This document shows, piece after piece, positions 28,820-37,961 of a DNA stretch of 64,000 bases; within the stretch, counting starts at the first letter, position 1, and each line of letters begins with the position of its first letter. Source of the stretch: an uncultured bacterium (lineage in GTDB: Bacteria; Bacteroidota; Rhodothermia; Rhodothermales; UBA10348); NCBI GenBank assembly GCA_943788505.1, contig CALSQR010000001.1:372001-436000 (forward strand), given 5' to 3'. The notes beneath the pieces were generated by a model. The model did no database searches, was not told where the DNA came from, and saw only the letters and a program-made list of their open reading frames with translations. Both the position numbers and the translations under genes were made by a program.

Positions 28820-28853
28820 GAAGCCCCCGCAGCCGATAGGCTGCGGGGGCTTC
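28820..28853 (-). terminator. Intrinsic terminator after tRNA-Ser
   Basis: A perfect 15-bp GC-rich stem (GAAGCCCCCGCAGCC with its complement) and a 4-base loop. On the minus strand it is followed by the T-rich stretch TTTGTTTTA, so it ends the tRNA-Ser transcript. It may also block transcription arriving from the plus-strand CrtI-like gene. Confidence 0.85.
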
Positions 28854-28862
28854 TGCTCCATG

Positions 28863-28949
28863 CGGAGAGGGAGGGATTCGAACCCTCGGTACGATTGCTC
28901 GCACAACGGTTTTCGAGACCGCCCCATTCAACCACTCTGGCACCTCTCC
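28863..28949 (-). tRNA. tRNA-Ser (anticodon CGA, reads UCG)
   Basis: The minus strand folds as a class II tRNA of 87 bases. The acceptor stem GGAGAGG pairs with CCTCTCC and is followed by discriminator G. The D-arm region is GCCAGAGTGG; the anticodon loop CTCGAAA sits between GCGGT and ACCGT, giving anticodon CGA. A long variable arm (TGTGCGAGCAATCGTAC) marks it as serine, and the T-arm contains GGGTTCGAATCCC. The 3' CCA is not encoded (the next bases are CATGG). A strong terminator follows. Confidence 0.95.
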
Positions 28950-29074
28950 TGGTTGAAGGCGAAAAACTAGGCCGTTTCCGAAAGGGATCCAACGTACACG
29001 TGATCAAAAAACGCCGAAGAACACGCGTCTTCGCTGAGGGCCGGATCTCCGGCCCGAAACAACCTGAACTAAGG

Positions 29075-31915
29075 TCAGGCCAGCATATCGGAGAGGATTC
29101 TGGGCGCGGCAAGTAGGGCTTCATCGAGTTTTTCAGGCTGCTTCCCTCCTGCCGTCGCGAGTTGAGGTCGGCCACCGCCACCGCCACCGACAAGTCGAGC
29201 AACCTGACCGATGAGCTTGCCAGCCTGCAGGCCTTTCCCAGAAATGAGGTCATCTGATACGGCTGCGCAGAGCATAACTTTGCCGGCGTCCATATCGGCG
29301 CTTCCAAGAAGGCAGACGTGCCCATCGCCAACTTGGTCCCGCAGATCGCTCACGAGCGTCTGCAGAGCATTACCGTCAGCACCATCTACCCTTCCTGTGA
29401 TAAGCTTGATACCTGAAACGGCGTGTGCGCCATCGATCAATGAGGATATCTTGCCACGCAGGGCTTCGATGCGCAGAGATTCTGCCTCTTTCTCCAGAGA
29501 CTTCGTGCGAGCAAGGAGGTCAGCGACTTCCTCATCTGTTGGTCGCTGCAAAGTCTTGAACTGACCGCGTACGCGAGCGAGCTCCTCTGCTTCCTGTCTG
29601 GTGAAGAGCAGCGCGTCCATTCCAGCGACGGCTTCCACACGGCGAATGCCGGCGGCAACGGAGCCTTCGCTCGTAAAGCGGAAGAGCCCAATTTCTCCAG
29701 TCGCATTCACATGGATACCGCCACACAATTCGATCGAGTACGCAGGATCAAACGTGATCATGCGGACTTTTTCGCCGTACTTCTCGCCAAAAAGGGCCGT
29801 AGCGCCTCGCGACAAAGCCTCCTTGATCGGTACGTCGCGGTCTTCCTGCTTGGCAATGTTGCGCTGGATGACGGCGTTGACCCGGTTTTCGACGGCCTTT
29901 AGTTCCTCATCGCTCACTTTCTCGAAGTGGCTGAAGTCGAAGCGCAAGTGGTTCGGCGTAACCAGAGATCCCTTTTGAGCCACATGGTCACCCAGCTCTT
30001 CCCTGAGCGCTGCGTGCATCAGATGAGTCACCGAGTGATGCTTCACGATGCGGGCGCGACGCGCTGCATCAACAGTGGCGCGAACATCGGAGGAAGCATC
30101 AACGGGAAGACGCTCGACACGATGAATGATCTTACCGGCCTGCTTCTGGGTGTCCAATACAAGGATTTCTTCTCCACCGATGTTTAGAATCCCGATATCT
30201 CCAATCTGACCACCACTTTCGGCGTAAAATGGCGTCGCGTCCAGCACGAGTTCGTGAAACGATTCTCCGTCCTTGCTTTCTACGGTGCGCATCGCGCGAA
30301 TGCGAGCATCGCCCTCGTCAGCTTCATAGCCAGTGAACGTTGAGTCACCGCCCTTGGAAATGATTCTCCAGCCATCCTCTCCTGACATATCGATTTTGAA
30401 GGAGGTCGCTGCCCGCGCTCTCTCCTTCTGCTCTGTCATTAGCTCGGCATAGCGCTTCATGTCCACATCGTACCCTTCTTCACGCGCCATGAGCTGCGTG
30501 AGGTCGACTGGGAATCCGTAGGTGTCGTGCAGCAAAAAGGCGAGTTCGCCTGGCATTGTCTTCTTAAGAGCGCTTGCAATGTGGTCCTTAGAAATATCCT
30601 CATCCGACATTTCGTGCGAGTAGGCCTTACGAAGCAAGTCCATTAGGGACTTGTTCTGTTTGACCTCATCGGGAATCGAAGTCTCAGAATCGGAGTCGTT
30701 TTTCGCGATTCTTTCAGCGTGGCGACTAAAGATTTCAAACAGTTCGATACCCGTACCAAGCGTCTCAAGGAAGCTCTCTTCTTCGGCGCGAATAACACGC
30801 TCGATGTACGACTGCCCTTTGACCAGTTCAGGGAATTGCTCACCCATCTCGTTTACAACCACATCGACCAACTCGCACAAGACAGGCTTGCGGAAGCCTA
30901 GGGTCTGATATCCATATCGCACAGCGCGGCGTAAGATGCGTCGAATCACATATCCGCGTCCAACATTTCCGGGCATAACACCGTCAGCAACAGCAAACGA
31001 AATAGTGCGAAGGTGATCGGCCATGACACGCAAGGCAATGGCCTGCTTCTCATCTCCACTCGCCAAAACCTCCGCATACGAAGCGCCTTCTGTAACCTTG
31101 CTGCGAGCTGAAATAGCGTCCAGGATGGGGCCGAAGAGATCCGTATCGTAATTCGATTTCTTGCCTTGTAGCACGGCTACGACGCGCTCAAAGCCCATAC
31201 CTGTATCGACGTGCTTTGCTGCGAGTGGTTTCAGCGATCCGTCCTGCTGAGCGTTGTACTGTATGAAAACCAGATTCCAGATCTCGATGACCTGAGGATG
31301 GTCTTTATTAACCAACTCAATACCCGGCACCGCTGCTCGCTCTTCATCTGAGCGCATGTCTACGTGAACTTCTGAACATGGGCCGCACGGTCCCGTGTCG
31401 CCCATCATCCAGAAGTTGTCCTTCGAATCGCAATACATCACATGCTCTGCTGGAAGAGTCGTTTCCGACCGCCAGAATGCTGCTGCTTCCTCATCGGGCT
31501 CCAAACCCAACTTTTGATCACCCTCATGCACGGTGGCATACAGGCGCGACGGATCAAGGCCCCACTGATCTACCAATAATTCCCAAGCCCACGAAATAGC
31601 TTCCTTCTTGAAGTAATCCCCAAAACTCCAGTTTCCTAACATCTCGAAGAAAGTGTGGTGATACGTGTCGTATCCCACCTCGTCAAGATCGTTGTGTTTA
31701 CCTGATACCCGGAGGCACTTCTGCGTATCTGCCGCACGGACATAAGAACGCGTTCCCTCGCCCAAAAACACATCCTTGAACTGGTTCATCCCAGCGTTCG
31801 TAAACATTAGTGTCGGGTCGTTTCCGGGGACGATTGCGTCTGAAGGAACCACCTGATGACTTTTATTACGAAAGAAGTCGAGGAATTCCGAACGGATCTG
31901 CTGGGCGGATTTCAC
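29075..31915 (-). CDS. alaS: Alanyl-tRNA synthetase
   Basis: Charges tRNA-Ala in the cytoplasm. The chosen start is GTG at 31915, giving VKSAQQIRSEFLDFF, the family's usual beginning, and 946 residues; the frame is open to 32116 but the extra 67 residues look non-coding. The class II catalytic core has the N-terminal FTNAGMNQFKDVFLG and the motif 2 region (LEMLGNWSFGDYFKKEAI). The editing domain holds HSVTHLMHA and CGGIHVNATGEIG, the four zinc ligands being His, His, Cys and His. The C-terminal domain ends with the glycine loop GGGGGGRPQLATAGG. An insertion rich in Asp/Ser (about residues 420-450) makes it somewhat longer than the usual 870-880 residues. About 310 bases of promoter region separate it from the divergent DUF4097 gene. 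Confidence 0.97.
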   Translation of the reverse strand: MKSAQQIRSEFLDFFRNKSHQVVPSDAIVPGNDPTLMFTNAGMNQFKDVFLGEGTRSYVRAADTQKCLRVSGKHNDLDEVGYDTYHHTFFEMLGNWSFGDYFKKEAISWAWELLVDQWGLDPSRLYATVHEGDQKLGLEPDEEAAAFWRSETTLPAEHVMYCDSKDNFWMMGDTGPCGPCSEVHVDMRSDEERAAVPGIELVNKDHPQVIEIWNLVFIQYNAQQDGSLKPLAAKHVDTGMGFERVVAVLQGKKSNYDTDLFGPILDAISARSKVTEGASYAEVLASGDEKQAIALRVMADHLRTISFAVADGVMPGNVGRGYVIRRILRRAVRYGYQTLGFRKPVLCELVDVVVNEMGEQFPELVKGQSYIERVIRAEEESFLETLGTGIELFEIFSRHAERIAKNDSDSETSIPDEVKQNKSLMDLLRKAYSHEMSDEDISKDHIASALKKTMPGELAFLLHDTYGFPVDLTQLMAREEGYDVDMKRYAELMTEQKERARAATSFKIDMSGEDGWRIISKGGDSTFTGYEADEGDARIRAMRTVESKDGESFHELVLDATPFYAESGGQIGDIGILNIGGEEILVLDTQKQAGKIIHRVERLPVDASSDVRATVDAARRARIVKHHSVTHLMHAALREELGDHVAQKGSLVTPNHLRFDFSHFEKVSDEELKAVENRVNAVIQRNIAKQEDRDVPIKEALSRGATALFGEKYGEKVRMITFDPAYSIELCGGIHVNATGEIGLFRFTSEGSVAAGIRRVEAVAGMDALLFTRQEAEELARVRGQFKTLQRPTDEEVADLLARTKSLEKEAESLRIEALRGKISSLIDGAHAVSGIKLITGRVDGADGNALQTLVSDLRDQVGDGHVCLLGSADMDAGKVMLCAAVSDDLISGKGLQAGKLIGQVARLVGGGGGGRPQLATAGGKQPEKLDEALLAAPRILSDMLA

Positions 31916-32225
31916 GGGAAAAGACGGTTTTGTGCAGGCATCAGCGCACAGTGGGTTGAAATGAAAAGGCCGTTTTTCCAGTATGCAATCCGTTGCATCA
32001 CTTTCGGAAAATCGGCCACTTCGGCAGTATTTGCGTTTGCCAATATACGCCACGCAAACCTTTTGCTTGTTGCTGTGATCCAACCTTCGACGGGACCAAA
32101 CTGAGGTTAGTAACAACTACCTGATCATACCAACCTCGTTGCTGTTATCACACTACTGTAACTACGCGAGGCCAGTACCCGTACTTCTTCTGGTCTATTT
32201 ACTCCATCTTCCGTTCGACATCGCT

Positions 32226-33320
32226 ATGCGTACCAAATTAATCGCAGCTCTACTCGCCGTACTAACCACTCTTGGCGGCCTAAACCTTTTCCAAAGCATC
32301 AAAAAGCGCATGATGCCTGAATCCGAGGCGAAAACCTACGTCGTTTCCCATAAGCGGACTGATCGTGTCGTTGTCCAGAAAAGAGAGGGAAACCGCGAGC
32401 GAATCCTCATCCGGGTTGGTGGAGAAATTGAGACAACCGTAAAAACTGACATCATGCTTGAATCGGTTGTCAAGATCTCTTCTGGTACCGAATCGATGAT
32501 CAGTGAGCGTTTCACTGTCGACCGTGGAGATAACCTGATAGTTACCATCTCCCATGCAGACGTCGAAATCGAAACAGGCTCAAGCTCAGAAGCAGAAGTC
32601 GAAGTTCGTCTTGATGCCTATCGCTCAGAGAAGGCTCGCGAGCAGTTTAAGCGCATGAATTGGCGCGTCTATCAGGATGGCGATGATGTTGTTGTATTAG
32701 CTGATGAGGTTCGCGGTAACTGGAACGTAGACATGGACATATCGGTGCATATCCTGATTCCAAGTGAGTTCAACGTAGATCTTGAAACATCTCATGGCGA
32801 CTTAGAACTCGGGAATTTGCGCGGCACACTCAAAATGACGTCATCTCATGGCGACGTGCACACCGCCGATGTTGAGGGTGATCGTATCTGGGTCCAGACC
32901 TCTCACGGCAGAATCAGCGGTGGTGATTTCAGCGCTCCTTGGGTTGACGTCCAGACCTCACATGCTGACATCGCAATGAATTCGGTCAACAGCAAGGAAT
33001 TTAACGCCACGACCTCACATGCAGATATTGATATTGAAAGCGTCGTAGGAGTTTCGCGCATCGTTACCTCGCATGGCGATGTCAGCGTAGAACTAGACTC
33101 AGCTGACGGCGCTCAAATTGAAACTGAGCATGGTGATGTAGAGCTCCGCATCAACGCAAAGACCGGTTATGACCTCGATGTGCGCGCCGAAGAAGTAAGC
33201 ATCTCTTCTTCCTTGGATGTCTCAGGTCGCATGGGCGAGGACTTTGTGGATGGAAGCATTGCAGGTGGTGGTGCTCAGATTCGAGTTCGCACAACGCATG
33301 GTGAGATCTCGGTCAACTGA
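32226..33320 (+). CDS. DUF4097-type beta-helical protein with repeated TSHGD rungs
   Basis: The start is taken at ATG 32226 (MRTKLIAALLAVLTTLGGL, a signal-anchor or signal peptide) rather than the in-frame ATG at 32139, whose extra residues look random; the protein is then 364 residues. The second half is built of short repeats of about 19-22 residues, each with T/S-S/T-H-G/A-D/E: ETSHGDLELG, SSHGDVHTADV, TSHGRISG, TSHADIAM, TSHADIDIES, TSHGDVSVE, TEHGDVELR and TTHGEISV. This is the DUF4097 (adhesin-like) pattern and implies a right-handed beta-helix with a stacked His/Asp ladder. It is probably in the periplasm or on the envelope. The function is unknown. A strong terminator follows. Confidence 0.85.
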   Translation: MRTKLIAALLAVLTTLGGLNLFQSIKKRMMPESEAKTYVVSHKRTDRVVVQKREGNRERILIRVGGEIETTVKTDIMLESVVKISSGTESMISERFTVDRGDNLIVTISHADVEIETGSSSEAEVEVRLDAYRSEKAREQFKRMNWRVYQDGDDVVVLADEVRGNWNVDMDISVHILIPSEFNVDLETSHGDLELGNLRGTLKMTSSHGDVHTADVEGDRIWVQTSHGRISGGDFSAPWVDVQTSHADIAMNSVNSKEFNATTSHADIDIESVVGVSRIVTSHGDVSVELDSADGAQIETEHGDVELRINAKTGYDLDVRAEEVSISSSLDVSGRMGEDFVDGSIAGGGAQIRVRTTHGEISVN

Positions 33321-33348
33321 CCCTACCATACGAATCGACAAATATGAG

Positions 33349-33390
33349 AAAGGGTGGCGGACCAAATGGTCCGCCACCCTTTTCTTTCGA
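33349..33390. terminator. Bidirectional terminator between DUF4097 gene and M14 peptidase
   Basis: A perfect 15-bp stem (AAAGGGTGGCGGACC and its complement, loop AAAT) lies between two convergent genes. On the plus strand it is followed by TCTTTC; on the minus strand the mirror side reads TCTCATATTTG. It can end both transcripts. Confidence 0.85.
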
Positions 33391-33406
33391 CACAAGCGCC
33401 GAACGC

Positions 33407-35983
33407 TTAGAACGCACCCCCAAAGAACAGCGCGTTGAAAAACAACCGTTGACTACCAACCCAATAGGCCCGGAAGTTCAAGCGGTCCATGAACAGGATC
33501 GTATTTCCCTGTCCGTAACTCCCCGCTAAAACGGCGGGCCCACCCGCTAGCTGAGCGGCTTTCTCCTCTGAGAGATAACCCGAGAGCAAAGGCTGATCTG
33601 AATACTGCCCTACAAGATGGGCATCACTTCCATCGAAGGTATACATCGATGATCCCTGCCTCAGAACAGGAAGTCTTTCAGGCAAGCCGTAGGCCAGCGG
33701 GTGCGTCGTGTCGAGGGAGACCTCGAAAATAGACCCTCCAATACCCTGGGCGCCTCTAGCTTCATCCATGAGGTGATATGGAAGTCCTTCGAGCAACGAA
33801 TCTATGTCGACTGTCTGACTCTCTACGTCAAAAAGACCCTGCGAGCCGGCCCAGTTTGCCATGCCCGAGAGCATAACCAACGTTCCGCCGCTACGCGTCC
33901 ACGCTTTGAGCGACTCGGTGGCATCGGCGCTGTATGACCCACCTGGAAGTACAATAACTGAATACCTCGACAGATCGGCACGTCCAAGACTAGAAGGTTC
34001 GATTAACGATACAGGCAAACGAAAGCGCTCACCCATTGCATGCCAAGCCTCCCCGGCTGAGCCTGAGGATAACCCGCTTCCGGCAGCGAGAGCGATTTGA
34101 ACAGGACGGAGCGTACTGGTGCTACTTCCACCCAAATCTGGGCCCATGGGCGTTAAGCCCGTGTCTGCAGAATAAATGGATACATGATCCTCACGGACAG
34201 CCGTCTGAATGATCTCATGCACAACGTTTAGATCCTGCGTCATCCCCGGCATATCCCGTCCTTTGAATGGGATTATAACCGAGCCCCGATCAAACGAGAC
34301 CTCTTCTCCATCGACCAAGGCCGTGAATGGTTGATGTGCCAAGCGTAACGGTATACCAGCTTGTTGCAATCGAAAAACAGTCCGTGGTGCAAAGAGTCTG
34401 TCCCACCTTAAAAGGTATGCAACACCATCTGTACCTCCATAAAGACGTCCTCCATCGAGCTCTGCGTACATAAGCTCATCACCTATAATGCCGTCTGGGG
34501 AAGATGTCATCTCCAGGAAATCCACATCAAACGCGAGTGGGAGCGTCCATGTAGATACATCGTAAAACAAAGAATCTTCGTAAACCAACGTCCGCTCTGT
34601 GAAGGACTTGATCGCCTTGAACTGGAGCTGATTGGCCGGCACGACAGCTCCTTGACCAGCGCGAACTGTGCGTCCACCAACGGTTACGTCTTTTGTTAGC
34701 GCATAGAACTCGACGCGATGACGCTGCAGCGTCTGCATAAACATTTGTGCGCGAGTACGTCCATCAGCCATATCCAGGACCCAAGCTTTCGTCTTCGATT
34801 TGCTCGCCTCTTCGAGGGCATCAAGGTAGAAGTCTCGCTGATAACGCAGCATGTCCTGACGCATTCCAATGCCAGCATGCAGGGTCGTGAGCGAAGTCAC
34901 ATATTGGTTGAGAACCGTGAACGCATAGTGGAGGTCGCCATCTGATGCTGCTCCGATCAATGCACGGGACGAAGCCTGTTCGAACAAGATGCCGACGCCC
35001 CCATTGACATCCGGAAACGCTGATCCCTTGCCCAGGAAAAAATCATCATAGCTTTCTTCTGAGTAGTACGCTGATCCCACAGCATCCAGGCCCCGGGCAT
35101 GATAGGTGCCAATTCTTGCAGTAAGCTCAGTGTTCAAAACCGGAGTATTCGGGTTATTCCTGGTTGGAATGCCCGGCTGGAAAAAGAATGTTGCGTTTCC
35201 GCCCATCTCGTGGTGATCGGTCAAAATATGGGGCCGCCAGGTGTGAAAAAGCTCGATTCGCCCCTTCGACTCCGGGTGCTGAGCCACCATCCAATCCCTG
35301 TTCAGGTCAAACCAGTAATGATTCGTCCGTCCACCAGGCCATGGCTCGTTGTGCTCGCGATCCTGCGGGTCATTAGTGGCAACGCCTCCACGATTTCGGT
35401 TCACCCAATCGCCAAAGCGGTCCCGACCATCAGGGTTGAACATGGGCACGATGAGGATGATGGCACTGTCGAGCGCCTCATCAATCTCAGACCCTTGGCC
35501 TGCTGCCAAGTGATAGAGATACAATAAGGAGGCTTCTGTACCTGAAGCTTCATTTCCGTGCACACTGTAGCCTTGATACAGGACTACCGGCATATCGGCT
35601 AGATCTGCATCTGAAACAGAAGCGGGATCATCAGCCACCCGCTGCTGCATCGCAAGAATCTCATCTAGGCGAGCATGATTCGCTGGAGATGTCACGATGG
35701 CATGAATCAGGTTGCGGCCCTCGTAGGAGCGTGCATGCACGTCTAGCGTCACGCGATCACTCACACCTGCGACAGCGCGGAAATAGGCTTCAACCTCATG
35801 CGGTACCGTGTGTTTAGTACCAATGACGTGCCCAATCACGGACTCCGGAGTTGGAATAGACCTGTCGTACGACTCTGCGCCGTCCGTCGGCGCATCCATT
35901 GCAAAGGGCAGAGATTGTGCCTGAGAAAGGGAGACTACGAAGAGAAAACAGCAAAGTGCTGTTGAGTGCAGGATTCTGCGCAT
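33407..35983 (-). CDS. M14 family zinc carboxypeptidase, secreted
   Basis: An 858-residue exported metallopeptidase. The signal peptide is LCCFLFVVSLSQAQ. The zinc motif HxxE is HGNE at residues 142-145 in YSVHGNEASGTEASL, and the third ligand is in DHHEMGG near 256. The FEQASSRALIG segment near 335 carries the likely catalytic Glu. From about residue 690 a second domain resembles class I glutamine amidotransferase (YSVIVLPGGSYSADATESL, GTLVMLSGMANW), a fusion seen in this large M14 subgroup; it lacks an obvious catalytic Cys. It probably trims peptides in the periplasm. Its gene is convergent with the DUF4097 gene. Confidence 0.93.
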   Translation of the reverse strand: MRRILHSTALCCFLFVVSLSQAQSLPFAMDAPTDGAESYDRSIPTPESVIGHVIGTKHTVPHEVEAYFRAVAGVSDRVTLDVHARSYEGRNLIHAIVTSPANHARLDEILAMQQRVADDPASVSDADLADMPVVLYQGYSVHGNEASGTEASLLYLYHLAAGQGSEIDEALDSAIILIVPMFNPDGRDRFGDWVNRNRGGVATNDPQDREHNEPWPGGRTNHYWFDLNRDWMVAQHPESKGRIELFHTWRPHILTDHHEMGGNATFFFQPGIPTRNNPNTPVLNTELTARIGTYHARGLDAVGSAYYSEESYDDFFLGKGSAFPDVNGGVGILFEQASSRALIGAASDGDLHYAFTVLNQYVTSLTTLHAGIGMRQDMLRYQRDFYLDALEEASKSKTKAWVLDMADGRTRAQMFMQTLQRHRVEFYALTKDVTVGGRTVRAGQGAVVPANQLQFKAIKSFTERTLVYEDSLFYDVSTWTLPLAFDVDFLEMTSSPDGIIGDELMYAELDGGRLYGGTDGVAYLLRWDRLFAPRTVFRLQQAGIPLRLAHQPFTALVDGEEVSFDRGSVIIPFKGRDMPGMTQDLNVVHEIIQTAVREDHVSIYSADTGLTPMGPDLGGSSTSTLRPVQIALAAGSGLSSGSAGEAWHAMGERFRLPVSLIEPSSLGRADLSRYSVIVLPGGSYSADATESLKAWTRSGGTLVMLSGMANWAGSQGLFDVESQTVDIDSLLEGLPYHLMDEARGAQGIGGSIFEVSLDTTHPLAYGLPERLPVLRQGSSMYTFDGSDAHLVGQYSDQPLLSGYLSEEKAAQLAGGPAVLAGSYGQGNTILFMDRLNFRAYWVGSQRLFFNALFFGGAF

Positions 35984-36066
35984 AGATAGATCGAAGTGAA
36001 CGAAATGAATGATAATATCAGCGTTTGGTCACCGTAGAAACCCAAACACCAGGCGCGACCTAAGGA

Positions 36067-37155
36067 TTAATCTCTCGTGTAGAGAGCGGCGAGGTCGACA
36101 AGGAAGCCACCTTCGGAATTAGCTGCTGCGAACTTGCCGTTTCCACCCCAGATCTCTGCGCCACCTACTTCACCAGCAGTATTAAGAGCATAGAACTGGA
36201 CATTGAAGTTGGGACGTCCGTTTTCGTCAAGAAGGTGAGCCACTTTAGTGTGGTCTGAAATACGCTTGCAGGCGAATAGGCAGGCAGCTTCGGGGGAGTC
36301 TCCTTCGCGCATGCGCTCTACTATTAAGAAGGAAGCAAGTGTTTCGAGATTTGCTTCACCTCTACCCGTCGAACCGGCTGCACCGACTTCATTATCGCAG
36401 TATAGTCCTGCACCAATGATCGGTGAGTCGCCCACACGTCCGGGAATTTTAAAAGCCATACCCGACGTGGTCGTGACAGACGAAATATTGCCTGCAAGGT
36501 CAATAGCCGAACAATGAATCGTACCCCACGAGCGCTTTTGAGGGACATAGTCAGAGCCAATTATGGCGTCAGACGGGTCATGCGGCGGTAAATATTCGTC
36601 CCGATTGGACAGGTTTTCGCGCCAACGGACCCACATTTCGCGTGCTTGCTCGGTCAAAAGATTTTCGACGGGAAAACCGTGCATAACCGCAAAGTCTTGT
36701 GCACCCTTACCCACAAGATTGACGTGGTCGGTGCGCTCAAGAACCAGTTTTGCGACCTTCGAAGGGTACTTGATGCCTTCAATACAGGCCACAGAGCCTG
36801 CACGACCAGTTGGTCCGTGCATAACAGCTGCATCGAGTTGGACGATGCCGAGAGCATTGGGCGCTCCCCCGTATCCTACACTCGTATCATTCGGATCCTC
36901 CTCCACCAGATTCACTCCGGCAACCACGGCCTCAAGTGCATCTGCACCACCTTGTATCAGTTCCATAGCTTTTAGAACCGATTGCTGCCCATTCCGGCTA
37001 CTAATTACTAGGGGTCCGTCGGCCTTCTTATTAGGTAAGACCGATGAAGCTGCACTCACGACTCGAGGTGCGGATCCTAATGTGGCTGCTGCAACGGACG
37101 CAACGGCTGATTTCTTGAGGAAATCCCTGCGGGATTTAGTGGTGGATTGTCCCAT
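36067..37155 (-). CDS. N(4)-(beta-N-acetylglucosaminyl)-L-asparaginase-type Ntn hydrolase, Tat-exported
   Basis: The start is ATG 37155, which puts the twin-arginine signal SRRDFLKKSAVASVAAATLG at the N-terminus; an in-frame ATG at 37236 would bury it. The protein has 362 residues. It belongs to the asparaginase-2/glycosylasparaginase family. The nucleophile Thr is in WGTIHCSAIDLAGN, where the precursor cuts itself before Thr. The substrate segment TTTSGMAFKIPGRVGDSPIIGAGLYCDN and TGRGE complete the site. It removes Asn from N-linked glycopeptides or cleaves isoaspartyl bonds; position alone does not decide. It is divergent from thiE across 135 bases. Confidence 0.93.
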   Translation of the reverse strand: MGQSTTKSRRDFLKKSAVASVAAATLGSAPRVVSAASSVLPNKKADGPLVISSRNGQQSVLKAMELIQGGADALEAVVAGVNLVEEDPNDTSVGYGGAPNALGIVQLDAAVMHGPTGRAGSVACIEGIKYPSKVAKLVLERTDHVNLVGKGAQDFAVMHGFPVENLLTEQAREMWVRWRENLSNRDEYLPPHDPSDAIIGSDYVPQKRSWGTIHCSAIDLAGNISSVTTTSGMAFKIPGRVGDSPIIGAGLYCDNEVGAAGSTGRGEANLETLASFLIVERMREGDSPEAACLFACKRISDHTKVAHLLDENGRPNFNVQFYALNTAGEVGGAEIWGGNGKFAAANSEGGFLVDLAALYTRD

Positions 37156-37290
37156 ACTACTTGTGACCTTAGAGGTTAACTTGGCGATACTCGTCCTAAC
37201 GTAAGACACGGCAACGATTCGCACCAACCGTTGCACTACCCCTTACGGCAACTTTCGCACAACCTGCAGCCTTAACTGCACCTTTTACCG

Positions 37291-37932
37291 ATGACTTCTC
37301 CTATCGGACGCTTTCACGTACTTACGGATTTTACTTTTCAACAACGGTTTAGCCATGCCAAGCTCGCAGCTTTGGCTATCGAAGGTGGTGCAGATGTCAT
37401 TCAATTTCGTCAAAAGCTCGGTGCTATTCAGGATATTCTTTCCAATGCCCACGCCGTCGCGAAAGTATGCCACGACGCAGAGATTCCTTTGGTGATCAAT
37501 GACCGAATCGACATCGCCTTAGCCGTCGGTGCGAGTGGCGTACATCTTGGGCAAACTGACATGCCTCTACTAGATGCGCGGTCAATTCTAGGACCTGATG
37601 CCATCATCGGCATCACTGCTCCCTCCATCCCCCAAGCGCGTAAAGCGCTCGAATGTGGCGCAGACTACATCGGGTTTGGCCCCGTCTTCCCCACCCAATC
37701 CAAGGCTAATTCAACACCGATCAAAGGCCTTGAAGGTGTTCTCGAAATGGCTAACAATGTCGATATACCCATCATTGGCATCGCCGGCATTACGGCTCTT
37801 CGTGCGCCTGATATACTGAGAGCGGGAGCACATGGTGTGGCCGTAATGACGGCTATCTCTTTGGCTGATGACCCCGTGGTAGCATCTCGTGAGTTCAGAG
37901 AGGCAATTGATGCCGTTGCCGCTAGGCGCTAG
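37291..37932 (+). CDS. thiE: Thiamine phosphate synthase
   Basis: A 213-residue TIM-barrel enzyme that joins the pyrimidine and thiazole phosphates to make thiamine phosphate. Family marks are FHVLTDF at the start, DVIQFRQK, the PLVINDRIDIALAVGASGVH and LGQTDMPL segments that bind pyrophosphate, and the thiazole-phosphate loop FGPVFPTQSKANSTP. The length is normal. No other thiamine gene is present. It heads a plus-strand run of four tightly spaced genes (M24 peptidase, histidine kinase, DUF819), with 29 bases to the next. No Shine-Dalgarno sequence precedes its ATG. Confidence 0.95.
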   Translation: MTSPIGRFHVLTDFTFQQRFSHAKLAALAIEGGADVIQFRQKLGAIQDILSNAHAVAKVCHDAEIPLVINDRIDIALAVGASGVHLGQTDMPLLDARSILGPDAIIGITAPSIPQARKALECGADYIGFGPVFPTQSKANSTPIKGLEGVLEMANNVDIPIIGIAGITALRAPDILRAGAHGVAVMTAISLADDPVVASREFREAIDAVAARR

Positions 37933-37961
37933 ATTCCCGTATCTGATCAATCAAAAATTCC

